Positions 1 to 8,782 of a stretch of 64,000 bases of DNA are shown one piece after another (position 1 is the stretch's first letter; the number at the start of each line of letters is the position of its first letter). Source of the DNA: Mameliella sp. MMSF_3455. GTDB lineage: Bacteria > Pseudomonadota > Alphaproteobacteria > Rhodobacterales > Rhodobacteraceae. The notes under the pieces are model-generated. The model saw only the letters and a list, made by a program, of their open reading frames with translations, had not been told where the DNA came from and did no database searches. The stretch lies in assembly GCF_030733205.1 (NCBI RefSeq), contig NZ_JASHJL010000013.1:1-64000 (forward strand). Reading direction: 5' to 3'. Both the position numbers and the translations under genes were made by a program.

Positions 1-85
1 CGCCCTGACACTTCCGGGTTCGACGAAGGTTTGCGGTGGTCGCAGATCTTCCTCTCAACCCCAACATCGTGAACAAGGCTGTTCA

Positions 86-391
86 ATGAACCAGAACATC
101 CGTATCCGGCTCAAGGCGTTCGATTACCGCGTGCTGGACGCCAGCACCCAGGAAATCGTCAACACCGCCAAACGCACCGGCGCAACGGTCCGCGGTCCTA
201 TCCCGCTGCCGAACAAGATCGAGAAATATACCGTTCTGCGCGGTCCGCACGTCAACAAGAAGTCGCGCGACCAGTTCGAGATCCGCACGCACAAGCGCCT
301 GCTGGACATCGTCGATCCGACCCCGCAGACCGTGGACGCCCTGATGAAGCTCGACCTCGCCGCCGGCGTGGACGTCGAGATCAAGGTTTAA
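86..391 (+). CDS. rpsJ: 30S ribosomal protein S10
   Basis: The 101-residue protein has the normal S10 length and the S10 signature: [11 protein letters not shown] near the N-terminus and [20 protein letters not shown] around residues 37-56. S10 sits in the 30S head and, as NusE, also takes part in transcription antitermination. An AAGG about 9 bases before the ATG serves as ribosome binding site. It is the first gene of the S10 operon here; in related genomes the gene upstream is usually tuf, but bases 1-85 show only untranslated leader. rplC follows after a 9-15 base gap, depending on its start. Confidence 0.98.
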   Translation: MNQNIRIRLKAFDYRVLDASTQEIVNTAKRTGATVRGPIPLPNKIEKYTVLRGPHVNKKSRDQFEIRTHKRLLDIVDPTPQTVDALMKLDLAAGVDVEIKV

Positions 392-406
392 GGGAGGCCG
401 ATGAAC

Positions 407-1246
407 ATGCGCTCTGGAGTGATCGCAAAGAAGATCGGCATGACCCGTCTCTTCATGGAAGACGGCAAGCAGATCCCCGTCACCGTGCTGCAACTCGACA
501 GCCTGCAGGTTGTCGCGCAGCGCACCAATGACCAGCACGGCTACACCGCCGTCCAGCTGGGCGCAGGTACCGCAAAGGCCAAGCGCGTCAGCCAGGCGAT
601 GCGTGGGCATTTCGCCGTTGCCAAGGTCGAACCCAAGCGGAAGGTCGTGGAATTCCGCGTCGACCCCGAGAACCTGATCGAAGTGGGTGAGGAAATCATC
701 GCCGACCATTACTTCGAAGGTCAGTTCGTGGACGTCAGCGGCATCACCATCGGTAAGGGTTTTGCCGGCGGCATGAAGCGCCACAACTTCGGCGGTCTGC
801 GTGCCACGCACGGCGTGTCGATCTCGCACCGTTCGCACGGTTCGACCGGCCAGTGCCAGAACCCCGGCAAGGTGTTCAAGGGCAAGAAGATGGCCGGCCA
901 CATGGGCTCTGTCCGCGTGACCACGCAGAACCTGCAGGTCGTCCGCACTGACAGCGACCGTGGCATCATCATGATCAAGGGCGCCGTTCCCGGCCCCAAG
1001 GGATCCTGGGTGACCGTCAAGGACGCCGTCAAGAAACCGACCCCGGACAACGTCATCCTGCCGGCCGCGCTGATGAGCGCCAAGCGGGAAGCGATGAAAG
1101 CCGCCGAGGAAGCCGCCCGCCAGGCCGAGGAAGAAGCGAAAGCTGCCGAGGAGGCCCGCCTTGCGGAAGAGGCCGCCCAGCAGGAAGCCGCTTTGAAAGA
1201 CGCCGAGGCTGAAATCGAGGCCGAGAAGAAGGAAAGCGACGAATGA
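407..1246 (+). CDS. rplC: 50S ribosomal protein L3 with long Ala/Glu tail
   Basis: An L3 early-assembly protein: [15 protein letters not shown] at the start and the conserved [16 protein letters not shown] loop that reaches toward the peptidyl transferase centre. I chose the ATG at 407 rather than 401 because GGGAGG (392-397) is then 9 bases away instead of 3. At 279 residues it is far longer than E. coli L3 (209). The extra C-terminal ~55 residues are almost entirely Ala, Glu, Lys and Gln and should form a charged helix or coiled coil. The stop overlaps the rplD ATG by 4 bases (ATGA), which indicates translational coupling. Confidence 0.97.
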   Translation: MRSGVIAKKIGMTRLFMEDGKQIPVTVLQLDSLQVVAQRTNDQHGYTAVQLGAGTAKAKRVSQAMRGHFAVAKVEPKRKVVEFRVDPENLIEVGEEIIADHYFEGQFVDVSGITIGKGFAGGMKRHNFGGLRATHGVSISHRSHGSTGQCQNPGKVFKGKKMAGHMGSVRVTTQNLQVVRTDSDRGIIMIKGAVPGPKGSWVTVKDAVKKPTPDNVILPAALMSAKREAMKAAEEAARQAEEEAKAAEEARLAEEAAQQEAALKDAEAEIEAEKKESDE

Positions 1247-1860
1247 AACTCGACGTGATCAACCTCGACGGCGGTTCCGCTGGCGAAGTCGAGCTGGACG
1301 AGGCCCTGTTCGGGCTGGAGCCGCGCGCCGACATTCTCCACCGCGTCGTCCGCTGGCAGCGCAACAAGGCGCAGGCCGGTACGCACAAGGTCAAGACCCG
1401 CTCGGAAGTGTCCTACTCCAAGAAGAAGATCTATCGCCAGAAGGGCACCGGCGGCGCACGCCACGGCTCCCGGAACGCACCGATCTTCCGCAAGGGTGGC
1501 ATCTACAAGGGCCCGACCCCGCGTTCGCATGGCCACGAACTGCCCAAGAAGGTCCGCAAGCTGGGCCTGATGCACGCGCTTTCGTCCAAGGTGAAGGACG
1601 GCTCGCTGGTGGTAATCGAAGCCGCGGATTGCGATGGCAAGAGCAAGACCCTTGCCAAGCAGGTCGCGAACCTGGGCTGGAAGCGCGCGCTGATCATCGA
1701 CGGCGCCGAGGTCAACGAAAACTTCGCCCGTGCAGCAGCCAACATCGAGGGTCTCGATGTGCTGCCGAGCCAGGGCGCAAATGTCTATGACATCCTCAAG
1801 CGTGACACGCTGGTTCTGACCAAGGCGGGTGTCGAAGCACTGGAGGCTCGTCTGAAATGA
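1243..1860 (+). CDS. rplD: 50S ribosomal protein L4
   Basis: A 205-residue L4, the normal bacterial length. The exit-tunnel loop motif [20 protein letters not shown] is clear around residues 61-81. L4 binds 23S rRNA and in enterobacteria represses its own operon; whether that applies here cannot be read from sequence. The start overlaps the rplC stop (ATGA) and the end overlaps rplW (ATGA), so rplC-rplD-rplW form a tightly coupled trio. Confidence 0.98.
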   Translation: MKLDVINLDGGSAGEVELDEALFGLEPRADILHRVVRWQRNKAQAGTHKVKTRSEVSYSKKKIYRQKGTGGARHGSRNAPIFRKGGIYKGPTPRSHGHELPKKVRKLGLMHALSSKVKDGSLVVIEAADCDGKSKTLAKQVANLGWKRALIIDGAEVNENFARAAANIEGLDVLPSQGANVYDILKRDTLVLTKAGVEALEARLK

Positions 1861-2153
1861 GCGCGAAGGCAGAACATTACGACGTGATCCGCAAGCCGAT
1901 CATCACCGAGAAATCCACGATGGCATCCGAGAATGGCGCCGTGGTCTTCGAAGTGGCGATCGACGCGGCCAAGCCGCAGATCAAGGAAGCGGTCGAGGCG
2001 TTGTTCGGTGTCAAGGTGAAGGCGGTCAACACCACCATCACCAAGGGCAAGCAGAAGCGTTTCCGCGGCACCATGGGGCGCCGCAAGGACGTCAAGAAGG
2101 CCTATGTCACCCTCGAAGAGGGCAACACGATCGACGTGTCGACCGGGTTGTGA
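1857..2153 (+). CDS. rplW: 50S ribosomal protein L23
   Basis: A 98-residue L23 with the typical start ([15 protein letters not shown]) and the [19 protein letters not shown] segment near the end. L23 lies at the tunnel exit and docks trigger factor and SRP. It overlaps rplD by 4 bases. Normally rplB would follow directly; here a hairpin terminator and a foreign glycosyltransferase gene come first, so L23 ends the first transcription segment. Confidence 0.98.
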   Translation: MSAKAEHYDVIRKPIITEKSTMASENGAVVFEVAIDAAKPQIKEAVEALFGVKVKAVNTTITKGKQKRFRGTMGRRKDVKKAYVTLEEGNTIDVSTGL

Positions 2154-2191
2154 TCTGGGCGGCGGGGTGATCCCCGCGCTACCGAAATCGG

Positions 2192-2226
2192 AAAGGCCCT
2201 CGCAGGGATGCGGGGGCCTTTTCCCT
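2192..2226 (+). terminator. Rho-independent terminator after rplW
   Basis: A 12-bp stem, 2193-2204 (AAGGCCCTCGCA) with 2209-2220 (TGCGGGGGCCTT), has one G-U pair and a 4-base loop and is followed by TTCCCTT. A second short hairpin (GCGGGG-TGAT-CCCCGC) lies just upstream at about 2163-2178. It is well placed to end the rpsJ-rplW transcript. Confidence 0.85.
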
Positions 2227-2378
2227 TGATGGGCGGGGGCGCTGGCGCCGGGGCTGTTTGGCTGGCTCTGATCCGTCCGAACGACCTGCCGTTCAATCGG
2301 TCCGGGGATTTGCGCGCCGTTGGCGGTCTGGTATTTGGATCAGCGCCGAACATGCGTTTCAGAAGGTTCAGGGGTGCC

Positions 2379-3407
2379 ATGGCGCGACTGCTTTTCACTT
2401 TGCCGCGGTTTCACACCAACATGTGGTTTGCGGTCCGACGCCTACTGGCAGATGGGCACGAGGTCCGCCTGTTGGTCTGTGTTGCCTCCGGCGGAGAGGA
2501 TCACTCGATGCTCGACCCGGTCGTCATGGGAAAGACGCCATCCTACGAGGAGGTTGAAAAGGAAGTTCAGGAATTCCGGCCCGACCTCGTGATCATTCGC
2601 AATGCTTGGGCCATCAGCCGTCGCGCCTCTCGGGCGGCGAGGCGAAAGGGAATCCCACGCATCCTGTACAACCAGGTGCCGGACGATGTTCCGACGGGCT
2701 TCGCGCGGCGGTTGCTGCTGCGCTACAAGGGGTTGCCGATCGAACGCTTTACCCCGGTGCGCGGGCTGGATCGCCGCAAGCCCAAGGATCCCTACGCGCG
2801 CTTTCTGCCGCTGCCCGTGGACGTGCTGCCACATGAGGTCTTGCCGCGTGAGGACGACCGGTTGAAGGTCCTTTTGGTCGGCAAGCTGGGAGCCGAACGC
2901 AAGAACCAGCACCTGCTGATCCAGAAGATAGAGGAAATGGGCGCGCAGGACCGGATCAGTCTGACCCTGGCCGGAACAATGCCGAGGCCGGACAATTCGC
3001 ATTTCGCGACAATCCAGGACCTGTCGCGTCGCCCGTGGATCAAGCTGGCGGGATCTGTGCCATTCCTTGAGATGGGAACGCTCTATGCCTCACATGACCT
3101 GTGCATTTTGCCCAGCTTCGCTGAGTTGCGCGGATCTTCTCCGCTGGAAGCAATGGCCTACGGCGCGGTTCCGATGATCTCGGATCAATGCGGATCGGCG
3201 GGGGATCTGACGCATGGCGATGACGGTGTTGTTTTCGACCCGCTCCACATGGAGCAGGCGGTTGAATGGTTGTTGAAGCTGGACTCCAACCGCGAGGAAC
3301 TGGATCGGATGAAACAGAGTGCCCTTGCCAAATGGAAACGCGACCTGAGTGAAGAGGCGTTTTCCCGCAATATCCGCACGTTGCTGGATGACTTCGGGGT
3401 TGCGTGA
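2379..3407 (+). CDS. Glycosyltransferase of GT4 type, inserted in the S10 operon
   Basis: A 342-residue GT-B fold glycosyltransferase, probably using a nucleotide-sugar donor to build a surface polysaccharide. The C-terminal half shows LLVGKLGAERKNQ (about 166-177), the donor-site segment FAELRGSSPLEAMAYG (247-262, an E-x7-E-like pattern) and a following GSAGD. I chose the ATG at 2379, which has AGGGG just before it and gives a natural N-terminus (MARLLFTLPRF). An in-frame ATG at 2352 is possible, and one at 2208 lies inside the terminator hairpin. No other glycan gene adjoins it. A family related to such loci appears again at 6502. Its place between rplW and rplB is unusual. Confidence 0.85.
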   Translation: MARLLFTLPRFHTNMWFAVRRLLADGHEVRLLVCVASGGEDHSMLDPVVMGKTPSYEEVEKEVQEFRPDLVIIRNAWAISRRASRAARRKGIPRILYNQVPDDVPTGFARRLLLRYKGLPIERFTPVRGLDRRKPKDPYARFLPLPVDVLPHEVLPREDDRLKVLLVGKLGAERKNQHLLIQKIEEMGAQDRISLTLAGTMPRPDNSHFATIQDLSRRPWIKLAGSVPFLEMGTLYASHDLCILPSFAELRGSSPLEAMAYGAVPMISDQCGSAGDLTHGDDGVVFDPLHMEQAVEWLLKLDSNREELDRMKQSALAKWKRDLSEEAFSRNIRTLLDDFGVA

Positions 3408-3481
3408 CGGCGCATGTCCCGGCGCTGCCGAACTGCCGCAACAGCGGGAGTGCCGAGTTGGCGGAATGGTCCTGCGACCAC

Positions 3482-3509
3482 TTGACGTGACGCCCGTCCT
3501 CGCCTAAAC
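3482..3509 (+). promoter_or_regulatory. Candidate promoter ahead of the rplB segment
   Basis: TTGACG (3482-3487) and CTAAAC (3504-3509) are 16 bases apart. The -10 resembles the CTAAAT of the rpmC and exopolysaccharide promoters proposed in this window. A transcript starting near 3516 would meet the hairpin at 3526 almost at once, so this could be an attenuated leader for rplB. It is inference from pattern only. Confidence 0.35.
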
Positions 3510-3525
3510 GACCGCATCCGCAGGG

Positions 3526-3557
3526 AGCCCCGGATTCGTCCGGGGCTTTGCTTTTCT
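3526..3557 (+). terminator. Strong hairpin terminator or attenuator before rplB
   Basis: AGCCCCGGA (3526-3534), loop TTCG, TCCGGGGCT (3539-3547), then TTGCTTTTCTTT. The stem is a perfect 9 bp with a UUCG tetraloop and a T-rich tail. It either ends the glycosyltransferase transcript or attenuates transcription into rplB, whose ATG is 115 bases further on. Confidence 0.85.
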
Positions 3558-3671
3558 TTGCGGAAGACGCGAATCGGGCACCTTCGGGGGCCTATACCAC
3601 TGGCCACCTTCGGGGGGCTGATAACATAGGCTGGGTCACGACCCGGCCGTAAGCAACGGAAGACAGAAAGC

Positions 3672-4514
3672 ATGGCACTCAAGTCGTACAAGCCGACGAC
3701 GCCGGGCCAGCGCGGGCTGGTGCTGATCGACCGTTCGGAGCTGTACAAAGGACGCCCCGTCAAGGCCCTCACCGAGGGTCTGACGAAGAACGGCGGCCGG
3801 AACAACACCGGACGGATCACCGCTCGCCGCCGCGGCGGTGGCGCAAAACGCCTCTACCGGATCGTCGATTTCAAGCGCAACAAGTTCGATGTCAACGGCA
3901 TCGTCGTGCGCATCGAATACGACCCCAACCGCACCGCCTTTATCGCGCTCGTCCAGTATGACGACGGCGAACAGGCCTATATCCTCGCCCCCCAGCGCCT
4001 GGGTGTGGGCGACAAGGTCGTTTCCTCGCAGAAAGCGGACATCAAGCCCGGCAACACCATGCCCTTCAGCGGCATGCCGATCGGCACGATCGTCCACAAC
4101 ATCGAGCTCAAGCCCGGCAAGGGTGGCCAGATCGCACGCGCCGCGGGCACCTACGCCCAATTCGTCGGTCGTGACGGTGGCTATGCCCAGATCCGTCTCA
4201 GCTCCGGTGAGCTGCGCATGGTCCGCCAGGAGTGCCTGGCAACGGTTGGCGCGGTCTCGAACCCCGACAACTCGAACCAGAACCTCGGCAAGGCCGGCCG
4301 CGTCCGCCACATGGGCAAGCGCCCCTCCGTCCGCGGTGTCGTCATGAACCCGATCGACCACCCGCACGGCGGTGGTGAAGGCCGCACTTCGGGTGGTCGT
4401 CACCCGGTGACGCCCTGGGGCAAGCCGACCAAGGGCAAGCGCACCCGCAACACCAACAAGGCGTCGCAGAAGCTGATCATCCGCTCGCGCCACGCCAAGA
4501 AGAAGGGGCGGTAA
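3672..4514 (+). CDS. rplB: 50S ribosomal protein L2
   Basis: A 280-residue L2, the usual length. It shows [16 protein letters not shown] at the start, the [19 protein letters not shown] basic segment, and the C-terminal [14 protein letters not shown] loop that carries the conserved histidine near the peptidyl transferase centre. It opens the rplB-rpsS-rplV-rpsC-rplP run. The AGAAAG before the ATG is a modest ribosome binding site. Confidence 0.98.
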   Translation: MALKSYKPTTPGQRGLVLIDRSELYKGRPVKALTEGLTKNGGRNNTGRITARRRGGGAKRLYRIVDFKRNKFDVNGIVVRIEYDPNRTAFIALVQYDDGEQAYILAPQRLGVGDKVVSSQKADIKPGNTMPFSGMPIGTIVHNIELKPGKGGQIARAAGTYAQFVGRDGGYAQIRLSSGELRMVRQECLATVGAVSNPDNSNQNLGKAGRVRHMGKRPSVRGVVMNPIDHPHGGGEGRTSGGRHPVTPWGKPTKGKRTRNTNKASQKLIIRSRHAKKKGR

Positions 4515-4517
4515 TCC

Positions 4518-4796
4518 ATGTCGCGTTCCGTCTGGAAAGGTCCGTTCGTCGATTCCTACGTCCTGAAGAAGGCCGAGAAGTCGCGCGAGTCGGGCAAGAA
4601 CGAAGTCATCAAGATCTGGTCGCGCCGCTCGACGATCCTGCCCCAGTTCGTGGGCCTGACGTTTGGCGTCTACAACGGTCAGAAGCATATCCCGGTCAAC
4701 GTGACCGAGGACATGATCGGCCAGAAGTTCGGCGAATATGCACCGACCCGTACCTACTACGGTCACGCAGCCGACAAGAAAGCGAAGAGGAAGTAA
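4518..4796 (+). CDS. rpsS: 30S ribosomal protein S19
   Basis: A 92-residue S19 with [12 protein letters not shown] at the start, the [16 protein letters not shown] core and the conserved [16 protein letters not shown]. It sits in the 30S head and contacts S13. Only 3 bases separate it from rplB and 3 from rplV, as expected inside this operon. Confidence 0.98.
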   Translation: MSRSVWKGPFVDSYVLKKAEKSRESGKNEVIKIWSRRSTILPQFVGLTFGVYNGQKHIPVNVTEDMIGQKFGEYAPTRTYYGHAADKKAKRK

Positions 4797-4799
4797 GCC

Positions 4800-5180
4800 A
4801 TGGGCAAGGATAAGAATCCCCGCCGCGTGGCGGACAACGAAGCGATGGCAAAGCTGCGCATGCTGCGCACCAGCCCGCAGAAACTGAACCTCGTCGCACA
4901 ACTGATCCGCGGCAAGAAGGTGGACAAGGCTCTCACGGACCTGACCTTCTCGAAGAAGCGGATCGCGGTTGACGTGAAGAAGTGCCTGCAGTCGGCTATC
5001 GCCAATGCCGAGAACAACCACGGTCTGGACGTCGACGAACTGGTCGTCGCCGAGGCCTACGTGGGCAAGAACCTGGTCATGAAGCGCGGACGCCCCCGGG
5101 CCCGTGGTCGCTTTGGCCGGATCAACAAGCCGTTCTCGGAACTCACCATCAAGGTGCGCCAGGTTGAGGAGCAAGCCTAA
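4800..5180 (+). CDS. rplV: 50S ribosomal protein L22
   Basis: A 126-residue L22; the tunnel-lining beta hairpin is recognisable near the end ([23 protein letters not shown], quoted only in part as [11 protein letters not shown]). The stop codon shares one base with the rpsC start (TAATG), a termination-reinitiation junction. Mutations in this hairpin cause macrolide resistance in other bacteria; nothing abnormal is seen here. Confidence 0.97.
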   Translation: MGKDKNPRRVADNEAMAKLRMLRTSPQKLNLVAQLIRGKKVDKALTDLTFSKKRIAVDVKKCLQSAIANAENNHGLDVDELVVAEAYVGKNLVMKRGRPRARGRFGRINKPFSELTIKVRQVEEQA

Positions 5181-5914
5181 TGGGTAACAAGACCAATCCG
5201 ATCGGCATGCGCCTGCAGGTCAACCGCACCTGGGACAGCCGCTGGTACGCCGACACCAAGGACTATGGTGATCTGCTTCTCGAGGATCTCAAGATCCGCG
5301 AGTTCATTTTCAATGAGTATCGCAACCCGCCGAAGCAGGCCGGCATCAGCCGCGTGATCATCGAACGCCCGCACAAGAAGTGCCGCGTGACGGTGCATAC
5401 CGCGCGCCCCGGCGTCATCATCGGCAAGAAGGGCGCGGACATCGAGGTGCTGCGCAAGAAGCTCTCGTCGATGACCGACTCGGAACTGCACCTCAACATC
5501 GTCGAGGTCCGCAAGCCCGAGCTGGACGCACAACTGGTCGGCGAGTCGATCGCCCAGCAGCTTGAGCGCCGTGTCTCCTTCCGCCGCGCGATGAAGCGGG
5601 CCGTGCAGAACGCCATGCGCATGGGCGCCCAGGGTATCCGGGTGAACGTCGCTGGTCGTCTGGGTGGTGCGGAAATCGCGCGTACCGAATGGTATCGCGA
5701 AGGCCGCGTGCCGCTGCACACGCTGCGCGCCGACATCGATTATGCCAACGTTGAGGCGACCACGCCTTACGGCATCATCGGTATCAAGGTCTGGATCTTC
5801 AAGGGCGAGATCATGGAACATGATCCGCAGGCCCGCGACCGCAAGAACCAGGAACTCCAGGACGGTCCGGCCCCCCGTGGTGCCGGTGGCGGCCGCCGGG
5901 ATGATCGGAGGTAA
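5180..5914 (+). CDS. rpsC: 30S ribosomal protein S3
   Basis: A 244-residue S3 with the N-terminal [13 protein letters not shown], a KH domain with [18 protein letters not shown] (about 76-93) and the C-terminal S3 domain ending in [18 protein letters not shown]3 lines the mRNA entry channel. A Gly/Arg-rich tail follows residue 225. It starts inside the rplV stop codon (TAATG), and rplP begins 2 bases after its own stop. Confidence 0.98.
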   Translation: MGNKTNPIGMRLQVNRTWDSRWYADTKDYGDLLLEDLKIREFIFNEYRNPPKQAGISRVIIERPHKKCRVTVHTARPGVIIGKKGADIEVLRKKLSSMTDSELHLNIVEVRKPELDAQLVGESIAQQLERRVSFRRAMKRAVQNAMRMGAQGIRVNVAGRLGGAEIARTEWYREGRVPLHTLRADIDYANVEATTPYGIIGIKVWIFKGEIMEHDPQARDRKNQELQDGPAPRGAGGGRRDDRR

Positions 5915-5916
5915 CC

Positions 5917-6330
5917 ATGCTTCAGCCAAAGCGTACTAAATTCCGCAAGGTTCAGAAGGGCCGGATCAAGGGCCAGGCCAAGGGCGGTTCCGATCTGAAC
6001 TTCGGCGGTTACGGTCTGAAGGCTCTCGAGCCCGAACGCGTCACCGCACGCCAGATCGAAGCAGCCCGTCGTGCCATGACGCGTCACATGAAGCGTCAGG
6101 GCCGCGTCTGGATCCGTATCTTCCCGGACACGCCCGTGACCGCAAAGCCCATCGAAGTTCGTATGGGTAAGGGTAAGGGCTCGGTCGACCGCTGGACCTG
6201 CAAGGTCAAGCCCGGCCGCGTGATGTTCGAGATCGACGGCGTGAACGAGGAAATCGCCCGCGAGGCCCTGCGTCTTGCCGCGATGAAGCTGCCGATCAAG
6301 ACCCGCGTCGTGGTTCGCGAGGACTGGTAA
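5917..6330 (+). CDS. rplP: 50S ribosomal protein L16
   Basis: A 137-residue L16 with [16 protein letters not shown] at the start and [20 protein letters not shown] in the middle. L16 contacts the A-site tRNA elbow. In most bacteria rpmC and rpsQ follow immediately; here the ribosomal run stops with a double hairpin and resumes more than 4.6 kb later. Confidence 0.98.
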   Translation: MLQPKRTKFRKVQKGRIKGQAKGGSDLNFGGYGLKALEPERVTARQIEAARRAMTRHMKRQGRVWIRIFPDTPVTAKPIEVRMGKGKGSVDRWTCKVKPGRVMFEIDGVNEEIAREALRLAAMKLPIKTRVVVREDW

Positions 6331-6335
6331 CGCAA

Positions 6336-6448
6336 CACCCTGCGTCGCAGGGTGACGAATGTGCCGCCTCGCCGATCTCGGGATTGGCAAGGCCCGCACA
6401 ATGTGGATAATGAAGGCCCCCGGCGCGAAAGCGGTGGGGGCCTTTTTG
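6336..6448 (+). terminator. Double hairpin terminator after rplP
   Basis: A first stem (CACCCTGC-GTC-GCAGGGTG, about 6336-6354) follows the rplP stop. A second one, AAGGCCCCC (6413-6421) with GGGGGCCTT (6436-6444), is followed by a run of T. It ends the rplB-rplP segment and shows that the ATGs upstream of 6449 are not real starts for the next gene. Confidence 0.8.
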
Positions 6449-6501
6449 TCCGACCAATGGATCCGGGCAAAAAGCAAGAAGATTTCCTGGAGTTTTGTCC
6501 G

Positions 6502-7260
6502 ATGCGCTCGCCTGTGGTAGATCTGTCCAGTCCGAAGTCCCTCCAGGGGGCGTTCACGCCCGAGGCTGTCTATCACAGGGCGCGGTCTTTCTATTGGCAT
6601 CCGGCGCGCTGGCGAAAGTCGATCGAAAACCAGGTCCCGCAAAAGGTCGTCCGCGACTGGATCAACCGGGTTCGCTTTGGCGCTGTGGTTCCGCCAAGCG
6701 ATGCCGCGATCTTTGTTGACCTAGCGGATGTCGCGCACATTTATGACAAGCCTCGGGGTCGGTTCGAGTTGCGGCGTCGCGACAGTGCCCGGGTCATCGC
6801 GGGCAACTGGGATCTTGCGCGCAAAGAGTTGGGTGAAGACAGCCGCCTCATCAGCTGTCGTATGCGATTCCAGCAAGGCGCGGACTGGGAGGAGACGCCC
6901 TGCTGGATCCGCATGGCAGGGGAACTGGAGAGAGGGCGGCAGCCCGACGGCTGCGGCGATCTGGATGATCTGCGGGCGCGTTACGCGGCGCTTGACCGCG
7001 TCTACGAGGAGACGCGGGACCGCGGCCGCTTGCTCTTGCGCGAGGAACTGCCTGCCTGTTTCCGGCGGGAGCACGGTGGCATCCTTGTTCACCTTGCCCG
7101 CGATGGTGTCTTGTTGCGCTCGGGTGGCGGGGGGCACAGGTTCGCGATTGCTCGACTGCTGGAACTGCGGGAAATCCCGGTCCAGATCGGTGCGATCCAC
7201 ATTGACGCGCTGCGCAACGGGCACGTTGCCCGCCTGCGCCGACAGCCGTCCCTGACCTGA
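6502..7260 (+). CDS. ParB/Srx-fold-like protein of the kind found in glycosylation loci
   Basis: A 252-residue protein of unknown function. The pattern VIAGNWD (98-104), GADWEETP (126-133), a charged helical stretch, then RDGVLL...GGGGHRFAIARLL (200-220) and IPVQI matches, from memory, uncharacterised proteins beside glycosyltransferases in archaea and bacteria. The G-x-HR-x-A part resembles the ParB/sulfiredoxin nucleotide-binding motif. I start at 6502 because GGAG (6489-6492) is 9 bases upstream; the earlier in-frame ATGs lie in or near the terminator. It is the second glycan-associated gene inside the ribosomal block, after the glycosyltransferase at 2379. Function is not established. Confidence 0.6.
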   Translation: MRSPVVDLSSPKSLQGAFTPEAVYHRARSFYWHPARWRKSIENQVPQKVVRDWINRVRFGAVVPPSDAAIFVDLADVAHIYDKPRGRFELRRRDSARVIAGNWDLARKELGEDSRLISCRMRFQQGADWEETPCWIRMAGELERGRQPDGCGDLDDLRARYAALDRVYEETRDRGRLLLREELPACFRREHGGILVHLARDGVLLRSGGGGHRFAIARLLELREIPVQIGAIHIDALRNGHVARLRRQPSLT

Positions 7261-7275
7261 TTGGCGTGCGGGCGG

Positions 7276-8007
7276 TCAGTCCGGAAAGATGTTGGCCATT
7301 GCCCCGTCGAACCGCGCCCAGGTCATGGTCGCCTTGTTGCCGGCATAGTCCTCGTAATAGCTTTCTCCCGAGGGGAGGGGCAGGCCGGCCCAGACCTTGG
7401 CCAGCCGGTACATGAAGCTGCGGCGCGTGATTTCTCCGCGTTGGAAGGCTAGGAAACCGGCGTCGGCCAGCAATTCATCGGCCAGACGATCCTGCAACTC
7501 GTGGGTAAATCGCGTTTGCGTGTCGATGTTCAGGTCGGCAACCAAAAAGCGCAGCGTGTCTGGGATGAACTGGTAACGCCCGATGGCATGGGGCTGCCCG
7601 GGCGTGGCGGCGATCCAGTTCAGGATCTCCTCAATGGTCAGTTCTGTTGGGCGTTTCGGGGGTTTGACACGGGCGCCGTGAATGATCGCGTCATAGCCCT
7701 CCGGTCCTGCCTCGGCCTCGGCGATCAGGCTGCGCAAACGTGCTACCGCGGAGCTGCCGGAGAGAGGTCCGGCTGAGGGGTCCGGGGCAGGGCGCGCTTT
7801 TGGCATCGACGCGAAGAAACCAAGTCGCTCCGCGTCGGCGAACAGGCTGGCGGGCTGTGTCGGTCCGGGTCGAGCCGTCGTGCGCAGGGCAATCAGCGGA
7901 GATCCTGCGCCAGAGTCGCCGCGGGGAAAGAGCGAGGCGGATTGCGCCGACGCGCCGCCGCCACAGGCGAGCAGCGTCATTAGCATCAGGCAACGGATTG
8001 GGAACAT
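7276..8007 (-). CDS. Secreted muramidase-like (lysozyme-fold) lipoprotein
   Basis: A 243-residue exported protein. The N-terminus MFPIRCLMLMTLLAC gives a hydrophobic signal with a lipobox (LLAC, Cys15), so it may be lipid-anchored, though SASAQS-type cleavage is also conceivable. The C-terminal half looks like phage-type muramidase: a Glu in LRSLIAEAEAGPEGYDAI, which would be the catalytic acid, and AIGRYQFIPDTL, a GH24-like/COG4678 signature. It could act in local peptidoglycan cutting. It is convergent with the gene ending at 7260, 15 bases away. Confidence 0.7.
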   Translation of the reverse strand: MFPIRCLMLMTLLACGGGASAQSASLFPRGDSGAGSPLIALRTTARPGPTQPASLFADAERLGFFASMPKARPAPDPSAGPLSGSSAVARLRSLIAEAEAGPEGYDAIIHGARVKPPKRPTELTIEEILNWIAATPGQPHAIGRYQFIPDTLRFLVADLNIDTQTRFTHELQDRLADELLADAGFLAFQRGEITRRSFMYRLAKVWAGLPLPSGESYYEDYAGNKATMTWARFDGAMANIFPD

Positions 8008-8098
8008 TCTGTTCGGACCTCTTGATTGGCCGCGACCATGCCGCCGAGAAGTTGAGATTTCATTTCCCCCGATGTCCGGCTTGGGCTAAAGCGCGGAC

Positions 8099-8716
8099 AT
8101 GACCCAGATCCGTTCTCTTTTCGCCACCCGCCTCTACCAGGCGCCGCTGTCCGAGCATGGCGCCATCGACACCGATGAACTGGAAGGTTCGTGCTATTCC
8201 ATCGCCGAGGATGACGAGGCAGGGCAGGACTGGTGCGAGGAGCAGGGGTATCCCGGCTATACCTCCTATGCCTCGCTGACGGATCTGCCCTGGCGATTCC
8301 CGGTCTTTTCCGATTTGGTGAAGGTGCTCGACAAGCATGTAGCAGCCTTTGCAGAGGACCTGGAATTCGACCTGGGCGACAAGAGCCTGGTGCTTGAGGA
8401 TATCTGGATCAACATCCTGCCGGAGGGCGGCACCCATTCGAGCCACATCCATCCGCATTCGGTGATTTCGGGGACGACCTATGTGGCCATGCCGGAAGGT
8501 GCCTCGGCGCTGAAGCTGGAGGACCCGCGGCTGGCGATGATGATGGCGGCCCCGACGCGCAAGAAGGGCTGCCGCGAGGAATTGCGTTCCTTTGTCTATG
8601 TCGCGCCCCAAGTGGGCGATGTCTTGCTGTGGGAAAGCTGGTTGCGCCACGAGGTGCCGCTCAACATGGCCGAGGAAAACCGCGTCTCCGTAAGCTTCAA
8701 CTACAAGTGGGAGTGA
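8099..8716 (+). CDS. Putative 2OG-Fe(II) oxygenase, TIGR02466-type
   Basis: A 205-residue protein. MTQIRSLFATRLYQAPL at the start and the core GGTHSSHIHPHSVISGTTYV with WLRHEVPLN near the end match the putative 2OG-Fe(II) oxygenase family TIGR02466. The histidines in SHIHPH and LRHEVP would be the iron ligands. No substrate is known for this family. It stands alone between the divergent muramidase-like gene and the convergent histidine kinase, 92 bases from the former. Confidence 0.8.
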   Translation: MTQIRSLFATRLYQAPLSEHGAIDTDELEGSCYSIAEDDEAGQDWCEEQGYPGYTSYASLTDLPWRFPVFSDLVKVLDKHVAAFAEDLEFDLGDKSLVLEDIWINILPEGGTHSSHIHPHSVISGTTYVAMPEGASALKLEDPRLAMMMAAPTRKKGCREELRSFVYVAPQVGDVLLWESWLRHEVPLNMAEENRVSVSFNYKWE

Positions 8717-8782
8717 GGCGCCCTTCGGTACGGCCGGCAAGGTCTGCGATGGAAGACTGGTGTCCCGCAAGGGCGAAAGCGG

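Noticed and set aside
2208-2378. N-terminal extension of the glycosyltransferase from the ATG at 2208
   Set aside because: The ATG lies in the loop/stem of the rplW terminator, and the extra 57 residues are unlike the family.
3450-3475. tRNA-Leu gene
   Set aside because: Only about 19 bases resemble the 5' end and D-arm. No anticodon arm, T-arm or acceptor 3' strand follows, so it is at most a fragment.
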